A DNA stretch of 11,595 bases from an uncultured Butyricicoccus sp. (GTDB taxonomy: Bacteria; Bacillota; Clostridia; Oscillospirales; Butyricicoccaceae). The translations under genes were made by a program, and so were the position numbers. The stretch covers positions 1 through 11,595 of the forward strand of contig CAJUDU010000072.1 in the NCBI GenBank assembly GCA_910584935.1, in the 5' to 3' direction. This document shows positions 1 through 7,425 of the stretch, one piece after another. A model generated the notes under the pieces. That model was not told the DNA's origin, did no database searches, and was given only the letters and a program-made list of their open reading frames with translations. Within the stretch, counting starts at the first letter, position 1; the number at the start of each line of letters is the position of its first letter.

Positions 1-2
1 CA

Positions 3-218
3 TATGCGAACAATCCACAGTTTCTTGACATTGTCACGCGCATGAAAGAAGAATGTGAAATTGACGCCCGGACAAAATTTGAACTTGGCGCCGTTGATCC
101 GCGGCTGGCCGCACTTTGGATGAGCAAATACGGCTATGGCACCAAAACCGACGCCAATATATCTGGCGCTGCACCCGTACAAATTGTGGATGATATCAAG
201 GAGGACAGCCATGGCTAA
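3..218 (+). CDS. Terminase small subunit, C-terminal part (5' end outside window)
   Basis: The reading frame is open from base 3 and stops at 216-218, giving about 71 residues of the C-terminus. The visible part includes TKFELGAVDPRLAALWMSKYGYGTK, shortened here to its recognisable core LAALWMSKYGYGTK, which resembles the end of small terminase / DNA-packaging proteins of the Gp3 type in Firmicutes phages. These proteins bind the pac or cos site and recruit the large subunit. The N-terminal DNA-binding helix-turn-helix would be upstream and cannot be checked. The last 8 bases overlap the start of the large terminase, and the AAGGAGG ribosome site for that gene lies inside this ORF, so the two subunits are translationally coupled. 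Identification rests mainly on position and the short C-terminal motif. Confidence 0.8.
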   Translation, partial: YANNPQFLDIVTRMKEECEIDARTKFELGAVDPRLAALWMSKYGYGTKTDANISGAAPVQIVDDIKEDSHG

Positions 219-1458
219 CCTGACAGAATGTATTGCACCTGCATTTTATCCTGTGCATAAGGCAATTAAAGACGAAAATATTACGCATTACTGGCTGAAA
301 GGCGGGCGCGGTTCTACCAAATCCAGCTTTGCGGCTGTTGAAATTATTCTTGGCATGATGCGGCATCCGGATGCAAACGCTGTCTGCCTGCGCAAAGTCG
401 GGCTGTACCTCAAAGACAGTGTTTATGAACAGCTTGTCTGGGCAATCAGCAAATTAGGTGTTTCCCACCTTTGGGAACAGCGGATCAGCCCCATGATGCT
501 GATTTACTTGCCAACTGGGCAACGGATTTTATTCCGCGGTGCAGATAAGCCCAAGAAAATCAAATCAACCAAAGTTTCCAAGGGATATATCCGTTATATC
601 TGGTATGAAGAATGTGACGAATTTCTCGGCAAAGGTGAAATAGACACCATTAACCAGTCCCTGATGCGCGGCGGCGATAAATTCGATATTTTTTACAGCT
701 ATAACCCGCCGAAATCCCAAACCAACTGGCTAAACCGTGAAATTGAACTCCAGCAAACCCGCCCAGATACGCTTGTCCATCACAGCGATTACCGCAGCGT
801 GCCGGAAAGCTGGTTAGGCGAACCATTTTTGCAGGAAGCAGAACAGCTGCAAGCCACCAATGAAACCCGTTATCTACATGAATATTTGGGTGAAGTCACC
901 GGCACAGGCGGCGAGGTGTTCCGCAATATCACGTTACGCGAAATCACGAAATCCGAACGGGAATCCTTTGACCGCATCCGGCGCGGGCTGGACTGGGGCT
1001 ATGGTCCTGATCCGTTTGTATATTTAGCGCTGCATTATGACCGCAAGCGCCGCAAAATATTTATCTTCCATGAGTTTTATAAACACCGCGCCGGGTTTGA
1101 TGAAATTGCAAACGAAATCCATCTGGAAAACCCCGGGCGAAAAGAAGTTATTGCGGAAAGTGCGGAACCACGTTCCAATGATGAACTCAAAGCCCGCGGC
1201 GTGCGTTTAACCGCAGCGAAAAAAGGCCCCGGCAGTGTGGAACATGGCGTCTGCTGGCTGCAAGATTTGGATGAAATCATTATTGACCCAATCTCCTGTC
1301 CGAATGCCGCAAGGGAATTTACAGGCTACGAACTCGAACGCACAGCCGATGGCAGCACATTCAAATCGGGTTTTCCGGATAAAGATAACCACACCATTGA
1401 CGCGGTGCGGTATGCCTGTGAACGGGATATGAAAAAAGGTGGTGTCAGCGTGTGGTAA
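211..1458 (+). CDS. terL: Terminase large subunit, PBSX family
   Basis: A 415-residue packaging motor ATPase and nuclease that cuts concatemeric DNA and pumps it through the portal. The ATPase half shows a Walker A, GGRGSTKSS, at residues 31-39 and a Walker B, YIWYEE, at about 129-134. The nuclease half (RNase H-like fold) shows LDWGYGPDP with Asp261, the AESAEP segment with Glu316, and the C-terminal DNHTIDAVRYA with Asp397, matching the Terminase_3 / Terminase_3C arrangement. The frame is open upstream to an ATG at 136, but I chose the ATG at 211 because AAGGAGG at 198-204 lies 6 bases upstream and the resulting length and N-terminus fit the family. The gene overlaps the small subunit by 8 bases and the portal by 7. 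All catalytic motifs are intact. Confidence 0.95.
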   Translation: MANLTECIAPAFYPVHKAIKDENITHYWLKGGRGSTKSSFAAVEIILGMMRHPDANAVCLRKVGLYLKDSVYEQLVWAISKLGVSHLWEQRISPMMLIYLPTGQRILFRGADKPKKIKSTKVSKGYIRYIWYEECDEFLGKGEIDTINQSLMRGGDKFDIFYSYNPPKSQTNWLNREIELQQTRPDTLVHHSDYRSVPESWLGEPFLQEAEQLQATNETRYLHEYLGEVTGTGGEVFRNITLREITKSERESFDRIRRGLDWGYGPDPFVYLALHYDRKRRKIFIFHEFYKHRAGFDEIANEIHLENPGRKEVIAESAEPRSNDELKARGVRLTAAKKGPGSVEHGVCWLQDLDEIIIDPISCPNAAREFTGYELERTADGSTFKSGFPDKDNHTIDAVRYACERDMKKGGVSVW

Positions 1459-2807
1459 TCAGCAGTAAAATCATTCAGCGGCATTTAAGCGGTCATATGA
1501 ATTTCATCCGGCAGGCTGAAACTGCCAGACGTTATTTTGCCAATCAAAATGATATCAAAACAGATAACCATGTTATCCAGCGTGCTGCCGAAGTGGAATC
1601 CGAACTGGGGAACCCATTGCGCACAGCAGATAACCGCATTTCCCACGACTGGCACAGCCTATTGGTCACGCAGAAAGTTGCTTATGCACTCAGTTTCCCG
1701 CCTGCATTTGATATTGGGCAGAAAAGCCATAACGCGCGGATTTCAGAAATCCTTGGCGACCATTACACAAGCACAACAACTCAATTGGGCATTGATGCAA
1801 GCAATACCGGTGTAGGCTGGCTGCATTATTGGACAGATGAAACTGGCGCATTTTGTTATCATACTGTTGATCCTGTGCAGATTATCCCTGTCTTTTCCGG
1901 CACATTGGACAGCAAACTCATCGGCGTTTTGCGCTGTTATATCATGGACGACCCGAAAACCGGACAGCAAAAGCAAATCTGTGAAGCTTGGGACGATGTC
2001 AGTGTCCGCTATTATGAACAGAATACATATGGGAATTATGCCCATTTTTCTTATCCGGAAATTGGGCAGGAAATGGCGCATGGTATGGGCGCGGTACCGT
2101 TTATCCCATTTTGGAACAACACCCAACATACCGGCGATTTGCCGCTATACAAAGACCTGATTGACGCTTATGACAAAGTCATATCCGGCTTTGCCAATGA
2201 TATGGAAGATGTACAGGAAATCATTTTTGTGCTGAAAAACTATGGCGGTGAGGATAAAACCGAATTTCTGGACGACCTCAAACGCAGTAAAATCATTAAA
2301 GTGGAAGGTGATGGCGGTGTAGATACCATCCGGGCAGAGATCCCGCATGAAGCCCGCAGCGCGTTCCTTGACCGCACCCGCAAACAGATTTTTGTATCTG
2401 GCATGGGTGTTGACCCTGACCCCGGAAATTTTGGGGATTCCTCCGGCGTGGCGCTGAAATATTTATACAGCCTGTTGGAACTCAAGGCAGGAATGTTGGA
2501 AACCGAATTTCGCAGCGGCTTTGCGGAACTAATTCGCGCCATTTGCCGGCACGAAGGCTTTTCCCCACAGCGTATTATTCAAACCTGGACACGCAATGCC
2601 GTCCAAAACGACCAGGAAACCGCCCAGATTGCACAGCAGTCCACGGGACTGATTTCGGATCAAACCATTCTGAAAAACCATCCATGGGTAGATGATGCAG
2701 AAGCCGAAGCCAAACAACTGGAAAAGGAAAAACAGCAAGCCGCGCAGGATGCGTCACAATTCCAGTTTCCACAGCAAGGCGGTGAGCCGGTAAGTGGCAG
2801 CGAATAA
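1452..2807 (+). CDS. Portal protein, SPP1 gp6-like
   Basis: A 451-residue protein in the usual position and size range for the SPP1 gp6 / PBSX-type portal, the dodecameric ring at the capsid vertex that is the DNA channel and terminase dock. Family-like stretches include the N-terminal NPLRTADNRISHDWHSLLVT, the middle GMGAVPFIPFWNN followed by DLIDAYDKVISGFANDMED, and SSGVALKYLYSLLELKAGM near residue 335. The C-terminus is rich in Gln, Glu and Ala (EAEAKQLEKEKQQAAQ), as is common for the disordered portal tail. The start is GTG at 1452, with AAAGGTGGTG at 1435-1444 as ribosome site; it overlaps the terminase stop. A downstream ATG at 1498 is a weaker alternative because it has no clear ribosome site. 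Confidence 0.92.
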   Translation: MVISSKIIQRHLSGHMNFIRQAETARRYFANQNDIKTDNHVIQRAAEVESELGNPLRTADNRISHDWHSLLVTQKVAYALSFPPAFDIGQKSHNARISEILGDHYTSTTTQLGIDASNTGVGWLHYWTDETGAFCYHTVDPVQIIPVFSGTLDSKLIGVLRCYIMDDPKTGQQKQICEAWDDVSVRYYEQNTYGNYAHFSYPEIGQEMAHGMGAVPFIPFWNNTQHTGDLPLYKDLIDAYDKVISGFANDMEDVQEIIFVLKNYGGEDKTEFLDDLKRSKIIKVEGDGGVDTIRAEIPHEARSAFLDRTRKQIFVSGMGVDPDPGNFGDSSGVALKYLYSLLELKAGMLETEFRSGFAELIRAICRHEGFSPQRIIQTWTRNAVQNDQETAQIAQQSTGLISDQTILKNHPWVDDAEAEAKQLEKEKQQAAQDASQFQFPQQGGEPVSGSE

Positions 2808-4335
2808 ATTGAACGCCGCCTATTGGCGGAAACGGGCTTTGCAGCAGGTACAAAAGCAAGCCGCGGCAGATAACGAACTGAATCTCAAGCTAAAGGCAGA
2901 ATATGACCGTATCCTGCATGAACTGGACAAGGAATTGGCTGTGTTTTATGCGCGATATGCCGATAATGAAGGCATTAGCCTTGCCAAAGCACGTAAGTTA
3001 TTACGGGATGCAGAATTAGAAGATTTCCGGATGTCGCTGGACGAATTCCGGGAAAAAGCGATCCTTGGCGGATACGACAAAGAACTGAATGAAATTTATT
3101 TGCGTTCACGTGTATCCCGGTTACAGGCGCTGGAAACCCAAATTGAACTGCGAATGCAGGACTTGTTTGGCAGTCAGCGGGATTTGCTGCATGACCATTT
3201 AGCTGGCGCATTTCTGGATACTTATTACCAAAACATTTACGCCATCAGCCAGCAGACATCGGTACTTGCATCTTTTGCGCGGATTGATTTTATATCACTG
3301 GAATCCATCCTTGCCCGCCCATGGCTGGACGATAACTTTTCCAGCCGTATTTGGGCTGATCGCGATAAACTAACCCGCGAACTGGAAACCACCCTTGCAC
3401 AGGCTTTTGTGCGTGGCGAACCGCTTGACCGAACTGCAAAGATGCTGGCGGCGCGTATGGGTGTATCGCAAAGACGTGCAGCGGCACTGGTTAATACTGA
3501 AAGTGCGCATATTGCAGCAGAAGCAACCATGAGGGGTTATCAGCAAACTGGTGTGGAGCAATATCGGTTTGAAGCTGGGTTAGACCTCAAAACCTGTCCG
3601 CTGTGCGGCGCTATGGACGGCAAAATATTTGCTTTGCCTGAACGGATCACCGGCGCAAATTATCCGCCGCTGCACCCCAATTGCCGCTGTACAACTGTGC
3701 CGGTAACCGAATTTGAACTGGATACTCCACGTGCAGCACGCGACCCGGTGACGGGTAAAACGATATATGTGGATAAGGGGATGACCTATGATGAATGGCA
3801 CAAAAAGTATGTAGAGGATGTGCCGGAAGCCGCAGCAGCAGAAAAGGCATATCGAAATCGGTACGCTGATAAAAAACAGTATGCGCGGTACAGGGAACAG
3901 CTTGGCAGCAAAAATGTTCCGAGAACATTTGCAGAATTCCAGAAAATCAAGTATAATGAATCTAAAGGATGGACGGATTTACAACGGGCATACAAAGACC
4001 AGCCGATTCGGGATAAGATCCGTTCTGGTGAACAGCCCAAAACTGTCGAAGCTGGTAAACAGGGCAAGCATATCTTAGGACATAACAACTACATTGACGG
4101 GCGTAGTTATTTGACTATCACGATGGATGAAGCGCAGGAATTGGTTGACCGATATGCTGGCACTGGCGAGTTAAGGTGCGATCAATCTGGGCAATGGACA
4201 CATAAAGAATTTATTAAGCTAGAAAAACCCATTGGTGTTTGGGTTGACCCCAAAACAGGGGCACAGGTAAAAACAAACCGGTTCGCAATTCATTATAGCA
4301 AAAAGGGTGTACATATTGTACCTACACGGGAGTGA
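2794..4335 (+). CDS. Minor head protein (SPP1 gp7 / Mu F-like) with C-terminal Ntox50-type toxin domain
   Basis: A 513-residue two-part protein. The N-terminal half is helical and charged. Residues about 200-305 form the SPP1 gp7 / Mu gpF head morphogenesis domain, ending in the diagnostic cysteine set CPLCGAMDGK (Cys268, Cys271) and HPNCRC (His294, Cys297, Cys299), a probable zinc site. After a linker, residues about 410-513 run GKQGKHILGHNNY, GRSYLT, AQELVDRYAGTG, VDPKTG and IHYSKKGVHIVP, which I recognise as the polymorphic toxin type 50 domain, a predicted RNase of the BECR fold. Such fusions occur in Firmicutes phage head proteins; whether the domain is delivered with DNA is inference. 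The start is GTG at 2794, 14 bases inside the portal gene, preceded by AAGGCGGTGAG. The Sm-like gene follows immediately. Confidence 0.9.
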   Translation: MAANKLNAAYWRKRALQQVQKQAAADNELNLKLKAEYDRILHELDKELAVFYARYADNEGISLAKARKLLRDAELEDFRMSLDEFREKAILGGYDKELNEIYLRSRVSRLQALETQIELRMQDLFGSQRDLLHDHLAGAFLDTYYQNIYAISQQTSVLASFARIDFISLESILARPWLDDNFSSRIWADRDKLTRELETTLAQAFVRGEPLDRTAKMLAARMGVSQRRAAALVNTESAHIAAEATMRGYQQTGVEQYRFEAGLDLKTCPLCGAMDGKIFALPERITGANYPPLHPNCRCTTVPVTEFELDTPRAARDPVTGKTIYVDKGMTYDEWHKKYVEDVPEAAAAEKAYRNRYADKKQYARYREQLGSKNVPRTFAEFQKIKYNESKGWTDLQRAYKDQPIRDKIRSGEQPKTVEAGKQGKHILGHNNYIDGRSYLTITMDEAQELVDRYAGTGELRCDQSGQWTHKEFIKLEKPIGVWVDPKTGAQVKTNRFAIHYSKKGVHIVPTRE

Positions 4336-4340
4336 TGAAA

Positions 4341-4526
4341 ATGGACTTATATGAAGCACACGGGAAGAACGTGAGAATTACACTTTTAAACGGCAAGGTT
4401 TTTCAGGGCAAGGCTTACGACTATACATCAGCCCTTGACAATGAACCAGACCCGGAAAGCATTGCAATTGATAACACAGAATTATATGCGCCAGAAATCA
4501 AAAGCATTGAACTTATTGAAGATTAA
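4341..4526 (+). CDS. Small Sm-like (LSM-fold) protein
   Basis: A 61-residue acidic protein beginning MDLYEAHGKNVRITLLNGK, then VFQGKAYDYTSALDNEPDPE and ending ELYAPEIKSIELIED. The alternating short beta-strand pattern and the phrase 'V-x-I-T-L-x-N-G-K-x-F-x-G' resemble the Sm1 half of LSM-like proteins. I recall short proteins of this type in Firmicutes mobile elements, without an assigned function. In-frame starts exist at GTG 4332, ATG 4335 and ATG 4341; I prefer 4341 because GGGAG at 4328-4332 is then 8 bases upstream. It directly follows the gene carrying the toxin-like domain, so an immunity or RNA-binding role can be imagined, but nothing in the sequence proves it. Confidence 0.7.
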   Translation: MDLYEAHGKNVRITLLNGKVFQGKAYDYTSALDNEPDPESIAIDNTELYAPEIKSIELIED

Positions 4527-4561
4527 ACTTCCGAAAAGCCAATAAATATGGAGGTATACTG

Positions 4562-4906
4562 ATGGCAAAGGACGATTATTTTGTGCTGGTATATCGCTTA
4601 CTGTCATATCTATATGCTTGTTTGAAAAGCAGTGAACCGCCAGATATGGAATACCTGCAATGTGGAACAAAAGATTTCCCAATTGCCGAACCATACTGGG
4701 AGTATTTATTGGAACATTTGCTGACTGATGGCTATGTCGAAGGCATTGCGCTGATTCCTGTTATTGGACGCACAACCAAACTCATAAAGCTTACACCAGA
4801 ATTGCGAATTACCCCTGATGGCATTCAGTTTTTGCAGGAGAACACGGCAATGCAGCGGGCAGCGCAGTTTTTAAAATCAATCAAAGAAACAATCCCAGGA
4901 TTATAA
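4562..4906 (+). CDS. YjcQ-family protein
   Basis: A 114-residue protein starting MAKDDYFVLVYRLLSYLYAC, with a middle EPYWEYLLEHLLTDGYVEGI, a LRITPDGIQFLQENTAM segment and a C-terminal FLKSIKETIPGL. This pattern matches the YjcQ family, a phage-associated winged-helix-like fold known structurally from Bacillus subtilis YjcQ but without an assigned function. The ITPDGIQFLQEN piece is the typical wing/helix of such small DNA-binding-like domains. TGGAGGT at 4549-4555 supports the ATG at 4562. The stop codon lies in the first arm of an intrinsic terminator, so this is the last gene of its transcriptional segment. A regulatory role is possible; a structural role is unlikely given the fold. Confidence 0.8.
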   Translation: MAKDDYFVLVYRLLSYLYACLKSSEPPDMEYLQCGTKDFPIAEPYWEYLLEHLLTDGYVEGIALIPVIGRTTKLIKLTPELRITPDGIQFLQENTAMQRAAQFLKSIKETIPGL

Positions 4907-4938
4907 AACCACCAAGATGAAAGTCAAGGTGGTTTTTT
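4905..4938 (+). terminator. Rho-independent terminator after the YjcQ gene
   Basis: AAAACCACC (4905-4913) pairs with GGTGGTTTT (4928-4936) across a 14-base loop, and the 3' arm continues into a run of six T (4933-4938). The first arm overlaps the YjcQ stop codon. No convincing promoter lies in the 30 bases before the scaffold gene, so scaffold and capsid expression must read through this signal, or it acts as an attenuator or under antitermination. Confidence 0.8.
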
Positions 4939-4968
4939 CATACCCAAAACGAAGAAAGGACAGGTTTT

Positions 4969-5529
4969 ATGGAATTTTTAAAAGCACTTTTCGATTCCGG
5001 CGCACTGACTTGGGAGCAGTTCCAGGATGCGGCGAAAAAAGCAGGATTTGAGGTTGTCAACGCGGCAGGTGGGGCATATGTCCCTAAAGCAGATTTGGAC
5101 ACCCAAACCCAGCAACTCACAGCCGCAAACAACACAATCAGCCAGTTGCGGGAAACCGCAAAAAAGTGGGACGGCAAAGACCCACAGAAGCTGGAATCCG
5201 ACTTGAAAGCCCTGCAAACCAAATATGATACCGATATGGAAAGCATCCGCAAAGGTGCGGCAGTTGATTTGGCATTGACCAAAGCACGTGCGCGAGATGC
5301 AGCGATTGCCCGTGCGGCACTCAATTTGGATGAAGTGAAGCTGGACAAGGATGGCAAAGTCACTGGGTTGGATGCCCAGCTTGAAACGCTCAAAAAGGAT
5401 AAAGCATGGTTGTTTGAAGATGTACAGCAGCCAGCAGCAGGCAGCAAACCGCCATACACCCCACCAGCAGGCGGCAAGCCTAATACAGTAACAGATATGG
5501 CAAGTGCGCTTGCTGAACATTACAAATAA
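4969..5529 (+). CDS. Scaffold protein, phage Gp20 type
   Basis: A 186-residue, helix-rich, strongly charged protein of the phage minor structural GP20 family, the internal scaffold around which the procapsid forms. It starts MEFLKALFDSGALTWEQF, carries a long heptad-like segment (about residues 45-85, rich in Gln, Leu, Lys and Asp) expected to form a coiled coil, then KARARDAAIARAALN and DEVKLDKDGKVTGLDAQLE, which is typical of the family, and ends with a Pro/Gly-rich linker (PPYTPPAGGKP) and a short C-terminal helix that would contact the coat. GAAAGGACAGG lies just upstream of the ATG. It sits directly before the major capsid gene, the expected order. Confidence 0.92.
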   Translation: MEFLKALFDSGALTWEQFQDAAKKAGFEVVNAAGGAYVPKADLDTQTQQLTAANNTISQLRETAKKWDGKDPQKLESDLKALQTKYDTDMESIRKGAAVDLALTKARARDAAIARAALNLDEVKLDKDGKVTGLDAQLETLKKDKAWLFEDVQQPAAGSKPPYTPPAGGKPNTVTDMASALAEHYK

Positions 5530-5545
5530 GAAAGGAACATGAAAA

Positions 5546-6526
5546 ATGCCGATTACACTTGCACAAGCGAAAACCGGGATGGCAGATCATATTGACCAGC
5601 AGGTCATTGATGAATTTCGCCGTTCTTCTGCGCTGCTTGAAGCGCTGACTTTTGATAATTCTGTTTCCCCCGGTACAGGCGGTTCTACTTTAACCTATGG
5701 TTATACCATGCTGAAAACTCCAGCAGGTGCGGATTTCCGTGAGATTAACAGCGATTATACCGCAAACGAAGCTGACCGTGAAACCAAAAGTGTCAACCTG
5801 AAAATCTTTGGCGGGCGGTTTGAAATTGACCGTGTTCTGGCGAATACCACCAATGGGCAAATCAATGAAGTACAGTTTCAGCTTCAGGAGAAAATTCGTG
5901 CCACAACCAATCTGTTCCACTACACCGCGATCAATGGCGACAGCGGCACAAAAGGTTTTGATGGGCTGGATACCTTGCTTGTCGGTTCATCCACAGAAAT
6001 GAATGCAGATGTATCCACAGCATTAGATCTGTCCACAGCGGCAGCAATTGACCAAAATTATAAAACCGTTTTGGATAAACTGGATGAGCTGTTAAGTGAA
6101 TTGGATGGCGCCCCAACCATGCTGATTGCCAATGCAGCATTAACAACCAAGCTGCGTGCGTGTGCCCGCCGTGCCGGGTATCTGACCCATTCCGAGGACG
6201 CATTCGGGCGCAGCGTGACCGGTTATAACGGCATCCCATTCGCGGATATGCAGTATTATTACGACACTGCGGCAAAGAAAGAAGTGCCTGTTGTGCCAAT
6301 TGTCACACGTTCAGAAGCTTCCGGTTTGACTGATTTATATGCGGTACGTTTGGGCTTGGATGGCTTCCATGCGGTATCCCCGGCAGGCGGCAAGGTGATT
6401 ACAACTACACTGCCCGACTTTTCTACCGCAGGGGCGGTCAAGGCTGGCGATGTGGAAATGGTTGCGGCAACAGTCTTAAAGCGCACCCGTGCAGCTGGTG
6501 TGCTACGTAATTTCAAGGTGAAGTGA
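5546..6526 (+). CDS. Major capsid protein (HK97-fold type)
   Basis: A 326-residue protein in the expected place immediately after the scaffold and before the neck genes, so it is the shell-forming coat protein. Supporting stretches are the N-terminal MPITLAQAKTGMADHIDQQV arm, RETKSVNLKIFGGRFEIDRV, which resembles the E-loop/P-domain strands of HK97-fold coats, APTMLIANAALTTKLRACAR, in the position of the usual 'n-x-x-t-x-x-l-r' P-domain helix, and a C-terminal KAGDVEMVAATVLKRTRAAG segment. No delta domain or maturation protease is needed because a Gp20 scaffold is encoded upstream. AAAGGA at 5531-5536 supports the ATG at 5546; the ATG at 5539 is in a different frame and closes after 18 codons. 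Assignment rests on context and overall pattern. Confidence 0.9.
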   Translation: MPITLAQAKTGMADHIDQQVIDEFRRSSALLEALTFDNSVSPGTGGSTLTYGYTMLKTPAGADFREINSDYTANEADRETKSVNLKIFGGRFEIDRVLANTTNGQINEVQFQLQEKIRATTNLFHYTAINGDSGTKGFDGLDTLLVGSSTEMNADVSTALDLSTAAAIDQNYKTVLDKLDELLSELDGAPTMLIANAALTTKLRACARRAGYLTHSEDAFGRSVTGYNGIPFADMQYYYDTAAKKEVPVVPIVTRSEASGLTDLYAVRLGLDGFHAVSPAGGKVITTTLPDFSTAGAVKAGDVEMVAATVLKRTRAAGVLRNFKVK

Positions 6527-6527
6527 T

Positions 6528-6776
6528 ATGAAATATAACATTCAAGCGCCGGATATGGCGTATGACCGGAAAATTGCAGGGCTGCAATTTGTAAATGGTG
6601 AAGCTGTTACAGAAAACCGCTGGTTGGCATCCTGGTTTTCCGGGCGTGATGGGTTCATTGTTGTACCACTGGAAAGTGATCTAGAAAGCGGCAAAGAAGG
6701 AGAGGGCAAGCATGAAGGAAAATCTTCTGCAAAAGGTGGCAAACCTTCTGCCGGAAATCCCTCTGGAAATGCTTGA
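6528..6776 (+). CDS. Small conserved-type protein after capsid, low-complexity tail
   Basis: An 82-residue protein with a compact N-terminal part, AGLQFVNGEAVTENRWLASWF followed by SGRDGFIVVP, written here in pieces. It fits the short phage proteins with an 'F-x-N-G-x-A-x-T' and 'L-A-x-W-F' pattern found between capsid and connector genes. From about residue 52 the sequence becomes Gly/Lys/Ser/Glu-rich low complexity (KEGEGKHEGKSSAKGG). AAGGTGAAG just before the capsid stop is its ribosome site. The last 65 bases overlap the start of the connector gene in another frame, which may explain the unusual tail composition. Function is unknown; a minor head or neck role is inferred from position only. 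Confidence 0.72.
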   Translation: MKYNIQAPDMAYDRKIAGLQFVNGEAVTENRWLASWFSGRDGFIVVPLESDLESGKEGEGKHEGKSSAKGGKPSAGNPSGNA

Positions 6777-7059
6777 GTTTGCCTGTGATTTAACCTGGCA
6801 ATCTATTTGTAATTATTGCAATATAGACAGTGTGCCAGAAGGATTATTGCCTATTGCGGCAATGCTTGTAAAAAATCTATTGCAAAGTGCAAGGTTATCT
6901 GAAAATCAGTTACAGCCAGCTGTAAAGGGCGTGTCACGTGGAGATACGTCCTTTACTTTTGCATCCGCAGCGGAGCAAATGACGCTAATTGCATCTGCAA
7001 ATACCTTTTTACTGGACTATCACGCACAACTTAACGCATACCGGAAAATGAGGAAATAA
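6712..7059 (+). CDS. Head-tail connector protein (gp6 / YqbG-like)
   Basis: A 115-residue, mainly helical protein of the phage head-tail connector type that forms the ring under the portal. The pattern LTWQSICNYCNIDSVPEGLL followed by a helix ending in AAMLVKNLL is typical of the family N-terminus, and the Gly-containing SRGDTSFTF region fits the connector channel loop. AAGGAGAGG at about 6696-6704 gives a strong ribosome site 7 bases before the ATG, which makes this start credible even though it lies 65 bases inside the preceding ORF. The head closure gene starts 2 bases after the stop. I am confident of a neck role and less so of the exact family. Confidence 0.8.
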   Translation: MKENLLQKVANLLPEIPLEMLEFACDLTWQSICNYCNIDSVPEGLLPIAAMLVKNLLQSARLSENQLQPAVKGVSRGDTSFTFASAAEQMTLIASANTFLLDYHAQLNAYRKMRK

Positions 7060-7061
7060 CC

Positions 7062-7424
7062 ATGCTGGGAAATATCGAATTGGAACGTATGGCGCTGGAA
7101 ATGACCTATGATGGATATATGACGGTGACTGGATACAGTAAAACTGTCATTGATGGCGAAACTGTTGCAGTGCCAGAAATGTTGTATGAAAACCAGCCTT
7201 GCGCCCTGTCATTTACCAAAACTCCGGATACAAAACAAGGTGAGGACAGCGGCGAAATCCGGTACCAGGCAATGATTTTTTGTGCGCCAGAACTGGATAT
7301 CCCAGCCGGGTGCCAAATTACAGTGCAGCAATATGGGAAAACTTATGTGTTTCAGTACAGCGGTGAATGTGTTTGTTATCCGGCACATCAGCAGCTTTCT
7401 GTGATGCGGGAAAGGAGGGCGTAA
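7062..7424 (+). CDS. Head closure / head-tail joining protein (XkdH-like)
   Basis: A 120-residue, beta-rich protein lying between the connector and the HK97-gp10-like gene, where PBSX-like phages encode the head closure (stopper) ring that seals the filled head. It reads as alternating beta strands: TVTGYSKTVIDGETV, EDSGEIRYQAMIFCAPELDI, PAGCQITVQQYGKTYVFQYS. The 'I-x-A-G-x-x-I-x-V-x-x-x-G' section is common in these proteins. Start ATG 7062 follows the connector stop by 2 bases, with GAGG shortly upstream. Family assignment is from gene order and fold pattern, so the precise family is uncertain. Confidence 0.72.
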   Translation: MLGNIELERMALEMTYDGYMTVTGYSKTVIDGETVAVPEMLYENQPCALSFTKTPDTKQGEDSGEIRYQAMIFCAPELDIPAGCQITVQQYGKTYVFQYSGECVCYPAHQQLSVMRERRA

Positions 7425-7425
7425 C

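Noticed and set aside
136..210. Extended start of the large terminase at ATG 136
   Set aside because: The extra 25 codons overlap the small subunit frame and lack a ribosome site; ATG 211 has AAGGAGG 6 bases upstream and gives the family's N-terminus.
4938..5520. Two long - strand ORFs (about 180 codons each) opposite the scaffold gene
   Set aside because: They mirror a strongly biased + strand coding gene, have no ribosome sites, show Ser/Cys/Phe-rich composition typical of antisense shadows, and resemble no family.
5539..5595. 18-codon ORF at ATG 5539 as a capsid leader peptide
   Set aside because: It shares the ribosome site with the capsid start at 5546 but is closer to it than ideal, its sequence mirrors the capsid frame, and nothing indicates it is used.
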